From assembly GCA_030619095.1 (NCBI GenBank), contig JAUXCB010000032.1, positions 1 through 9,740 of the forward strand: DNA of 9,740 nt. Direction: 5' to 3'. This document shows positions 1-5,913 of this stretch, in pieces. A program made the translations under genes and the position numbers. Position 1 is the first letter of the stretch. Each line of letters opens with the position of its first letter. This stretch comes from Verrucomicrobiota bacterium (lineage in GTDB: Bacteria > Verrucomicrobiota > Kiritimatiellia > Kiritimatiellales > Tichowtungiaceae). Under the pieces are notes generated by a model, which searched no databases, was not told the DNA's origin, and saw only the letters and a list, made by a program, of their open reading frames with translations.

Positions 1-578
1 CGATCCTGCGGCCTCATTTGGCAATCATCGACGGCACCGTCGGCATGGAAGGCCTCGGGCCGAGCGCGGGCGAAGCCAAACCGGTCGATACCGTAGTGGT
101 CGGCGCCGATCCATTCGCGGCCGATGCGGTGGCCTGCCAAATTATGGGACTGAGCGCTGAAGAAGTTCCCCACCTGCGGATGGGCGCGGAGCGCGGAATC
201 GGAATCATTGATCTGGAAAAAATCGACATCTCTCCGGCGAACTGGAAAGAGACGATCAATCCGTTCGAGCGCGTTCCGGAAAACCTCTCCATCCAATTTC
301 CCAACACCAATATTTTGGATGAAAAATCGTGCAGCGCCTGCCAATCCACCCTGCTTTTGTTCCTGAAGCGCTACGGCGAGGAAATGTTCCAGTACTTCCC
401 GGAAAACCTGCCCGTCAACATTGCCATCGGAAAGGGCCATGAAGAGCTTCCGGAAAACACCATCCTAATTGGCAACTGTACCCGGGCGCACAAGGAAGGC
501 CGGATCTTTGTCTCTGGCTGCCCGCCCGTCGGCAGCGCCATCATCAGCGAGATCCGCGATTCCCGCACCGACCCTTAG
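1..578 (+). CDS. DUF362 domain-containing protein, C-terminal part (5' end outside window)
   Basis: The reading frame is open from base 3 with no start in view, so about 192 C-terminal residues are present. The opening residues (LAIIDGTVGMEGLGPSAGE) match the conserved DUF362 core, in which an IIDG...GMEGxGP segment is followed by an 'ADPFAADAVACQIMGL' stretch. The tail holds four cysteines in a pattern I recall from longer DUF362 proteins: SCSAC (codons 330-332 and 339-341), GNC (477-479) and SGCPP (519-521). DUF362 proteins often accompany Fe-S or redox proteins, but no biochemical role is established. A metal or Fe-S site formed by the four cysteines is inference. The gene ends with TAG and converges on the porin gene, leaving a 66-base gap. 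Family call is confident; function is unknown. Confidence 0.85.
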   Translation, partial: ILRPHLAIIDGTVGMEGLGPSAGEAKPVDTVVVGADPFAADAVACQIMGLSAEEVPHLRMGAERGIGIIDLEKIDISPANWKETINPFERVPENLSIQFPNTNILDEKSCSACQSTLLLFLKRYGEEMFQYFPENLPVNIAIGKGHEELPENTILIGNCTRAHKEGRIFVSGCPPVGSAIISEIRDSRTDP

Positions 579-628
579 CTTGTGTCCGTCTTGGTGGAGC
601 GTGACCTCCGGGCGCGTTTTAAACACAC

Positions 629-643
629 AGCACACAGAGGCGG
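629..643. repeat. short fragment resembling the CAGAGGCG repeat
   Basis: The 66-base gap between the two convergent genes contains ACACAGAGGCGG, and the CACAGAGGCG core is also found in the left arm of the inverted repeat at 7349-7377. It may be a decayed or partial copy of the same family, abutting the porin stop codon. The match is short, so chance is possible. I saw no convincing intrinsic terminator for either gene in this gap. Confidence 0.3.
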
Positions 644-644
644 T

Positions 645-1829
645 TTAGAATTTCAAGGTGAGAAACAATCGCGCATCGGTGGCGGTGGTATCAGCGCCGC
701 CCGAAAGTTCGCGGTGACCGATACCGCCCTTGAAGGCGAGTGTCAAGTTGTCACAAATTGGCTGCTTCACGACCACATTGAACTCCTGCCCGTCGTAGGG
801 AAGTTCATCGTGCCAAGTGTAGTTATACAGCGCATAGAACTTGGTATCCCCGATCTTCGTGGTTGCCTTGAGGTAGACCGTGTCGGACTCGCCGGCGAAC
901 TGGGTGCCGTAGATCATCAGGGAGGAGCCGAGCGGGTGATTCATGCCCGTGGTGGCTTCCTGAAAGTGCAGAGTGTCGCCGCGCACGCCGAAGTAGCCGG
1001 GCTCGAGAGTCACCTTGCCGACCTTTTGCTGCAGGGAGATGCCAAACGCATCGGAGTCGCCGGAGGCGGCATTTCCGACATCGTTTTCGTGGCGGTAGTA
1101 TCCGACCAGTGCGCTGTTGGTCGTGACATCCCACTTAACGCGCGTTCCAACCAGATTGGCCACATCGTAGGCGTACGCATCAAACAGGGCGATTTCCAGA
1201 TCCTGGATGCCGGTGTACAGTGCTTCACCCCACGTAATCCCATCGGTGTCGGCACCCGCACCAAAGACATCGCCGAAATCGTTGAAGTCCCAACGATCGC
1301 CCGCATCGATCCAGTTGCTCATACGGAAGGCGTGCCCCATGCCCAGCTTGAGGTCTTTGATGCCGGTGGTTTCGAACTGCACCGCTTCAATGCTGCGGGC
1401 CTTCTGGCGGAAGTCGTTGTCGCGGAAGATCTCGCCGTTGTTGACCTTGCGACCGATGGTGACGACCGCGTTGGTGGTGACGCGATAACGAATCCAGGCT
1501 TCGTTAAGCACATTGATATCGTCGTTGGCCAGCAGGCCCGAGTTGTTGTTTTTCCAGAATTCGGCGGCTCCGTTATAGGTGAGGCCAAAATCGAATCCGG
1601 CGATCTCCGGCGAAAGATATCCGAGCTGCAGGCCGAGGGTGGAGTTGGCTCCGTTCCCCTTCCCGTCATCGGCATAGTCGCGGTACATGGTGAGCGACTG
1701 GACGCGTCCGGAGAGGGTGCCGTATTCAAGCTCATTGAATGTCCGAGCCGGGCCGCTCTCTTTGAGCGAACCGTCGGCGGCAAATCCGCTCGCGGCGGCG
1801 GCAAGGATAAGCAGTGCGATTTTTTTCAT
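645..1829 (-). CDS. outer-membrane beta-barrel porin, OprD/MOMP-like
   Basis: The protein has 394 residues. It begins with a classic signal peptide: two lysines (MKK), a hydrophobic run (IALLILAAAASGFA) and likely cleavage near residue 17-18 before ADGS. The mature part consists of short amphipathic strands rich in aromatic and Asp/Gly/Asn residues, with no long hydrophobic helix. It ends in LFLTLKF, the terminal Phe expected of a BAM-inserted barrel. The early segment around 'FNELEYGTLSGRVQSLTMYRDY' and the following 'LGLQLGYLSPEIAGFDFGLTY' resemble the start of OprD-type substrate-specific porins, which are usually about 400-450 residues. The ATG is preceded by an AGGGGA ribosome-binding site. 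The gene sits 64 bases downstream of the symporter gene on the same strand, behind a terminator hairpin, which suggests a role in bringing the symporter's substrate across the outer membrane. Porin class is firm; subfamily and substrate are inference. Confidence 0.8.
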   Translation of the reverse strand: MKKIALLILAAAASGFAADGSLKESGPARTFNELEYGTLSGRVQSLTMYRDYADDGKGNGANSTLGLQLGYLSPEIAGFDFGLTYNGAAEFWKNNNSGLLANDDINVLNEAWIRYRVTTNAVVTIGRKVNNGEIFRDNDFRQKARSIEAVQFETTGIKDLKLGMGHAFRMSNWIDAGDRWDFNDFGDVFGAGADTDGITWGEALYTGIQDLEIALFDAYAYDVANLVGTRVKWDVTTNSALVGYYRHENDVGNAASGDSDAFGISLQQKVGKVTLEPGYFGVRGDTLHFQEATTGMNHPLGSSLMIYGTQFAGESDTVYLKATTKIGDTKFYALYNYTWHDELPYDGQEFNVVVKQPICDNLTLAFKGGIGHRELSGGADTTATDARLFLTLKF

Positions 1830-1843
1830 GGGGTTCCCCTTTT

Positions 1844-1870
1844 AAAAAAACAGGCCGGATTATTCCGGCC
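1844..1870 (-). terminator. intrinsic terminator between symporter and porin genes
   Basis: Read on the minus strand, a perfect 7-bp stem GGCCGGA / TCCGGCC (1864-1870 pairing with 1853-1859) closes a 4-base loop and is followed after two bases by seven Ts (1850-1844). This is a textbook rho-independent terminator for the DUF485-symporter transcript, lying 24 bases past the symporter stop. The porin ATG is only about 15 bases beyond the T tract. Readthrough, or a porin promoter inside this gap, would therefore be needed to express the porin. Confidence 0.8.
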
Positions 1871-1893
1871 GGTTTTGGTTTGTCGGGTTTGGG

Positions 1894-3837
1894 TTATATG
1901 TCCTTCAGCCCCTCGTTGTCCTTTTGGGTCATTAGCGAAACGACCATCAGAACAATGAAGCTGAGCGGAACCGAGATGATGGCGGGGTTGTTAAGGGCGT
2001 GCAACGCCATGTCTGGATCCAAGCCGTATTGCGCATACATCTTCGGGGAGGAGAGGATGATGCCCAAAGCGGAAACCATGCCGACTCCGATGGACCAGGC
2101 AATGCCTTTGGCCGTGGTCTTCTTCCAGAAGAGCAACATGATGATTGACGGCAGGTTGGCTGAAGCCGCTACTGCAAAGGCCCAGCCCACCAGAAAGGCT
2201 ACGTTCACGCCTTTGAAGGCAATCCCCAGTCCAACCGCAATAATTCCTACCCCAACCGCGGTGAGTTTGCCTGCCCTCACTTTTTGAACATCGGTCATCT
2301 TGATACTGAAGTAGTTATCCATCAGGTCGTGCGCCACCGCACCGGATGCCGCAACAATCAGTCCAGATACCGTTCCAAGCACCGTCGCAAACGCAATCGC
2401 AGAGATGATGGAAAAGAGCACGATATTGAAGGATGCCGCGAGAAGCGGAGCGGACATATTGCCACTTTCCAAATCGATCACGCCCATGGTCATGGCGCCA
2501 TAGCCCATGAAAAGGGTCAGGATATAGAAGAAGCCGATCGCCGCAATGGCCACGATGGTTGATTTACGCGCATCGCGCTGCGACGGAACCGTGTAGTAAC
2601 GAATCAGAATGTGCGGTAACGAAGCGGTGCCCAGGAAGAGCGCCAGCATCAGCGAGAGGAAGTTTAACTTTCCGAGAGGAGTCTTGGTCGAGAAATACTG
2701 ACCCGGAGCCAACAAATCGGATCCTTTAGTAACGACGGGACACCAAACTTTAACGTGGTTGCCGTTGTCTTCAAGTTTGACCGCAGACCCTTTGGGGTAG
2801 CGAACGACCTCGGCTTTTTCGATCGCAGCAAAATATCCAAAGATACCCAGTTTCCCCGTACTTTCGATCGCTTTGCCGCTTTCATCTTTTCCAAGGCTCG
2901 TCAGATAGCCAACCGATTTAAACAACCCCGCCTTTTTAGGTGCGCCATTATAAAGTTCTTCGCCGCTGGCGGTCTTGGTTTTGGACTGAGTTTCAATCAG
3001 CTTATCACCGTCGAGCTGCCACCATCCTGCGATGGTCTGCGTTTCGACCGGAGCATTTTCGCCGAGTTGAATCTCTTTTTCAGTGGTTAGTTTTGCGAAA
3101 GTTTGGCCGGTTTTTTCGTCCGTAATCTGGGTGACGAAGGTGTATCCCTCTGTTTTTCCATCAAGCGTCGCTTGTGCGGTCAGTGTTTGCGGAACAAAAG
3201 TTTCCGGGCGCGGAGTGGTGGAGAGCCCTTTATTCAACACCGCGATGGAAAGTACGGTGGAGAAGATAATCAACAGGCCGCCCTTAAGGAACTGCACATA
3301 CGTGGTAGAGGTCATGCCCGCCGTGGCCACAATGGTAATCACGATCGCGCCGACCATGATCACGCCAACCCAATGCGGAAGACCGAGCAACGGCGTGACG
3401 AGCACCCCGGCACCCACCATCTGCGGAATCAGATAGAAGAGCGATACGGCCAGCGTACTGACGGCAGCCATCAACTGAATGCTTTTGGAGTTAAACTTGG
3501 AGTCGAGCGCATCGGTAAAGGTATATTTCCCGAGGCGTTTCATCGGTTCCGCCACCACAAAGAGGGCAACGACCCAACCGGCAAGATAGCCGATGGAGTA
3601 GAGAAAACCGTCGTAGCCAAAAATGGCGATCAGGCCGCAAATACCGAGGAACGAAGCGGCGGAGAGATAATCACCTGCAAAGGCGATGCCGTTGACGAAC
3701 CAGTGGATGGTCCCGCCAGCGGCGAAGTAGCCTTCGGCCGATTTAGCTTTGCGAGCAAAGAAAAACGACATGCCGAGCACGAGGCCGACGAAGGCGAGGA
3801 AGATGGTAATAGCGATGGGGCTAGGTGTATAATTCAT
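1894..3837 (-). CDS. sodium:solute symporter (SSS family), cation/acetate symporter-like
   Basis: This 647-residue inner-membrane transporter has the ActP-type signature. It begins with a first helix, then 'KSAEGYFAAGGTIHWFVNGIA' and 'AGDYLSAASFLGICGLIA' (about 32-71). Next come 'GYLAGWVVALFVVAEPMKRLGKYTFTDAL' (83-111) and 'LYLIPQMVGAG'-like helix 4 (about 134-144). After the loop comes 'GTASLPHILIRYYTV' (403-417). ActP-type members import acetate and related short carboxylates with a cation. E. coli ActP has about 549 residues; the excess here is a hydrophilic, apparently beta-rich stretch at about 205-390 between helices 6 and 7, with the sequence otherwise collinear. Given the usual SSS topology with the N-terminus outside, this loop would face the periplasm (inference). 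Its ATG overlaps the DUF485 stop in TAATG, and a GGGGAG ribosome-binding site lies at 3846-3851 inside the upstream gene, indicating translational coupling. Substrate is not determined by sequence. Confidence 0.88.
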   Translation of the reverse strand: MNYTPSPIAITIFLAFVGLVLGMSFFFARKAKSAEGYFAAGGTIHWFVNGIAFAGDYLSAASFLGICGLIAIFGYDGFLYSIGYLAGWVVALFVVAEPMKRLGKYTFTDALDSKFNSKSIQLMAAVSTLAVSLFYLIPQMVGAGVLVTPLLGLPHWVGVIMVGAIVITIVATAGMTSTTYVQFLKGGLLIIFSTVLSIAVLNKGLSTTPRPETFVPQTLTAQATLDGKTEGYTFVTQITDEKTGQTFAKLTTEKEIQLGENAPVETQTIAGWWQLDGDKLIETQSKTKTASGEELYNGAPKKAGLFKSVGYLTSLGKDESGKAIESTGKLGIFGYFAAIEKAEVVRYPKGSAVKLEDNGNHVKVWCPVVTKGSDLLAPGQYFSTKTPLGKLNFLSLMLALFLGTASLPHILIRYYTVPSQRDARKSTIVAIAAIGFFYILTLFMGYGAMTMGVIDLESGNMSAPLLAASFNIVLFSIISAIAFATVLGTVSGLIVAASGAVAHDLMDNYFSIKMTDVQKVRAGKLTAVGVGIIAVGLGIAFKGVNVAFLVGWAFAVAASANLPSIIMLLFWKKTTAKGIAWSIGVGMVSALGIILSSPKMYAQYGLDPDMALHALNNPAIISVPLSFIVLMVVSLMTQKDNEGLKDI

Positions 3838-4124
3838 TATTTCGTCTCCCCGTCTTTTTTGCTCATTTCATCTTCCTTCTTGGTGCAAAGATGGTTGTAG
3901 ATCAGGCCGAGGACGATGGCAAAAATGATCAGTGTCATACCATAAACAATGGCTAGGTTTGTTCCCGCAAGTATAGGAATTCTCATCAATTCAGGTGCGA
4001 ACACCGCAATTCCGACAAATCCTAAATAGATGATGCAATAAAGCCAGAACAGTTTAATTCCAAGCTTTGCCTTCCAGTCGGACGCTTTGTCCTTTTCCTG
4101 CTTCGCAGCCGGTTCATGTAACAT
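3837..4124 (-). CDS. DUF485 family small membrane protein (YjcH-like)
   Basis: The protein has 95 residues. A charged N-terminus (residues 1-26, rich in Lys/Glu) is followed by two hydrophobic helices. The first (about 28-50) contains LFWLYCIIYLGFVGIAVFAP and the second (about 58-82) contains LAIVYGMTLIIFAIVLGLIYN. A cytoplasmic-looking charged tail (KKEDEMSKKDGETK) closes it. This two-helix pattern with the F-W/Y-L-Y and NLAIVYG motifs is typical of DUF485 proteins, which are usually encoded directly before acetate-type SSS symporters, as in E. coli yjcH-actP. It is probably an accessory subunit of the symporter (inference from constant pairing). The ATG has a strong AGAGGAGAG ribosome-binding site at 4128-4136. 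No confident promoter was recognised upstream. Confidence 0.9.
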   Translation of the reverse strand: MLHEPAAKQEKDKASDWKAKLGIKLFWLYCIIYLGFVGIAVFAPELMRIPILAGTNLAIVYGMTLIIFAIVLGLIYNHLCTKKEDEMSKKDGETK

Positions 4125-4227
4125 GACGCTCTCCTCTTTTTGATCTAATACAAAATAAAGACCGAGCGTTTTACCCCTAAAAGAGGCCGATGGGAAGAGA
4201 TTTGCTTGGCTAATTCAGACGGCCCGC

Positions 4228-4316
4228 GGAGGTTTTAGACAGGACAACCCTCCTTCGCCAAAGGCTTCGGCGTGGCGAGGCAGGATCAACACGGATGTTC
4301 CCAAACATTGGAAAAC
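4228..4316. repeat. intergenic palindromic structures between the nuclease-like and DUF485 genes
   Basis: The 203-base gap at 4125-4327 holds several imperfect inverted repeats and no gene. GGAGG (4228-4232) can pair with CCTCC (4249-4253). CGCC (4256-4259) can pair with GGCG (4269-4272), or CCTTCGCC with GGCGAGG at 4274-4280. A third motif, TTCCCAA-aca-TTGGAAAA at 4298-4314, resembles the palindrome at 6718-6734. There is no T tract after the stems on the minus strand, so a terminator for the upstream gene is not supported. The whole looks like a composite of short mobile repeats. Confidence 0.4.
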
Positions 4317-4327
4317 ATGCCTGCGGG

Positions 4328-5797
4328 CTATCCCCTCGAAGACAATGCGGAAAATGCACTAGCACTCAGTGGAGATTCCTGAGGTGCCGCTGATAATTTT
4401 TGCCCGGGATCAGCAATCACCGGCGCATTACTGACTGATTTCTTCTCGGATATCTGAGGCGCAGGTTTTGTCCAGTTTTTCAGGTACTGGACGATTTCCC
4501 CATAAAAACGCGGAAGCATTACCTCAATCATTTCGACAAATTTCTTGGGGGCAGCGAAGTGCCGCCCAAAGATTTTTACATGAACAATTGATGCCTTTTT
4601 GATCTCCCGGCCTTTGTATTCCGACACCTGATCTTCCATCTCTCTATAGGAAAATCGTTCCGGCTTGCGGGCATGCTTGAAGAGCAACTCGATGTACAGC
4701 TCATCTAAAATTGACACCTCCGGCCTCTCCTCAATGAGCTTTTTCTTTAGGAACTTGTTTTCGACCTGTCCTCGAATCCAACCGAATTGCCCCTTAATGG
4801 TTTTGTCTTGTGGAATAGCAATGTCGACTGACATCTCAACTGTTTTGGTCTGAAAATCCGCCCGGATTGATATATCCGAAACCGCCGCTTGCACACTCAG
4901 CGTTGAAGACACAACAGGCTCCTTCAAAAACTCATTCAGATCATTATCGATACGAGCCTGAATATCTCCTCGGTACTTCCGTACTCCAGACTGAACCAAA
5001 CCGCCCAGCTGACAGCTTAATTTGAGAGCCATGTCTCTTTCTTCTTGCAGCCAACTTTCTATCGTCTCCAACAAATCGGAATCTGTTCTTCTCAAAGTAG
5101 CGCGACTGGCCACCTTTTCAGAAATGACCTTCCAACCCGGCTTCATTTGAGAGAACCCCCGTTTGCCTACGCCTGACTTTTCGTTCTCAAGGTAGGCAAC
5201 AACTTCCTCCATAATCCGAACCTGGTCCGCATCTTCAATATTTGTGTCGTTATCAAAGAGACGAATTCGAGCAAGTGTTCGGATGAACTGCCAGGAAAGA
5301 TGATATAGCTCGACGCCTTTTGGAATCCTCTTTGTTCCCAGCGGACTTTGCGTTGGCTCAGAAACAAATTCGTTTGAAATCGTAACTATTTTTGGAATGT
5401 CAAAAGTGTGAGCAATCTTTATATAGCGATCAACCTGTTCCCGTTTAAGCCCATCTGCGCCATTCTTCATTTCGAGGATCGCCGCACTCTTTATCTTACC
5501 CCCTGACACAACAAGAATAAGACCATCGACCCGACTATCTTTCTGCTCGGGAAAAACAACCTCTGTGTACACAAACAACTGTCCGCCCTTTGGCATGCCG
5601 ACGACACCCAGAATGTCCTTTCTAAATTCATCAACCAGCGTAAGCGTAGATAGAAATATGGAAGTAAGGGCTTCTTCCTTTCCTGGATTAATAAGAGGAA
5701 TAAGCCGTGCAGACCGAAGGCCGATCTCATTATCCCGAACCAATTCGTCGAAATCGCGTTTGTTCATTCCAACGAGCTTTTTCAGTCTTGTTGCCAT
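4328..5797 (-). CDS. uncharacterised protein with N-terminal PD-(D/E)XK nuclease-like domain
   Basis: Taken from the ATG at 5797, the protein has 489 residues. An ATG 24 bases further upstream is rejected because a strong AGGGAGAGGG sits directly before the one used. The N-terminal region has the order of a PD-(D/E)XK fold: YTEVVF (Glu79), DGLILVV (Asp91), then a strand with the E-x-K pair in ILEMKNG (Glu109, Lys111), then a helix with Q-x3-Y (EQVDRYIKIA, Gln121/Tyr125). A strand KIVTISNEF and a YHLSW motif follow. I recall bacterial hypothetical proteins with the same order (DGLI, EAK, EQV.KYL, TISNQF), sometimes labelled stress-response proteins, with no known function. The C-terminal half is unassigned, with a repeated acidic/basic alpha-beta character. 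The last about 50 residues are Ser/Ala/Pro-rich and probably disordered. GC is low for the window: three 60-base lines gave 43, 48 and 45%, against 60-65% in DUF362 and pheT lines. This suggests transfer. No toxin, methylase or helicase partner is adjacent. Nuclease activity and any defence role are inference. Confidence 0.7.
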   Translation of the reverse strand: MATRLKKLVGMNKRDFDELVRDNEIGLRSARLIPLINPGKEEALTSIFLSTLTLVDEFRKDILGVVGMPKGGQLFVYTEVVFPEQKDSRVDGLILVVSGGKIKSAAILEMKNGADGLKREQVDRYIKIAHTFDIPKIVTISNEFVSEPTQSPLGTKRIPKGVELYHLSWQFIRTLARIRLFDNDTNIEDADQVRIMEEVVAYLENEKSGVGKRGFSQMKPGWKVISEKVASRATLRRTDSDLLETIESWLQEERDMALKLSCQLGGLVQSGVRKYRGDIQARIDNDLNEFLKEPVVSSTLSVQAAVSDISIRADFQTKTVEMSVDIAIPQDKTIKGQFGWIRGQVENKFLKKKLIEERPEVSILDELYIELLFKHARKPERFSYREMEDQVSEYKGREIKKASIVHVKIFGRHFAAPKKFVEMIEVMLPRFYGEIVQYLKNWTKPAPQISEKKSVSNAPVIADPGQKLSAAPQESPLSASAFSALSSRG

Positions 5798-5800
5798 ATT

Positions 5801-5810
5801 CCCTCTCCCT
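5801..5810 (-). promoter_or_regulatory. ribosome-binding site fixing the nuclease-like gene start
   Basis: On the minus strand AGGGAGAGGG is followed by AAT and then the ATG at 5797; the GGAG core lies seven bases from that ATG. The alternative ATG at 5821 would place this purine run inside the coding sequence and has no comparable site. It therefore decides the start. Confidence 0.75.
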
Positions 5811-5890
5811 TTAAAAATCATCCGACCGATTCAAGAATCTTCAGGATAAAACAAATATTATTCTGACGGTAGTAAAATCTCTCCTCCGGT

Positions 5891-5913
5891 AAATCCTGTT
5901 ATCCTGTCAAAAA
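5891..5913. repeat. CAGGAT tandem repeat overlapping the DUF2851 stop codon
   Basis: Two 8-base units lie back to back on the plus strand: ATCCTGTT (5893-5900) and ATCCTGTC (5901-5908). On the minus strand this reads TTGACAGGATAACAGGATTT. I recall this CAGGATTAACAGGATT-type motif as an intergenic repeat in many unrelated bacterial genomes. Here its first bases supply the TGA stop of the DUF2851 gene (5909-5907), so the repeat begins exactly where coding ends. A looser relative, GCAGGATCAACACGGATG, is at about 4280-4297. Confidence 0.55.

Noticed and set aside
594..620. Possible plus-strand terminator after DUF362 (GGAG...CTCC then GCGCGTTTT)
   Set aside because: The stem is only four base pairs and the T run is four bases separated from it, too weak to call.
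582..1958. Long open frame on the plus strand opposite the porin
   Set aside because: It is antisense to a gene with a clear signal peptide and barrel features, has no recognisable domain, and its composition is that of an antisense shadow in GC-rich DNA.
3103..3900. Open frame on the plus strand opposite the symporter N-terminus
   Set aside because: The product is charged and repetitive in Arg/Gly/His, as expected from the complement of membrane-helix codons. No start signal or homology is apparent.
5798..5821. Longer start for the nuclease-like gene at ATG 5821
   Set aside because: The extra eight codons contain the ribosome-binding site of the next ATG and no site of their own precedes 5821.
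5881..5913. TTGACA on the minus strand at the DUF2851 stop as a promoter for the nuclease-like gene
   Set aside because: The -35 match is perfect, but no -10-like sequence occurs 15-19 bases downstream, and the hexamer is part of the CAGGAT repeat.
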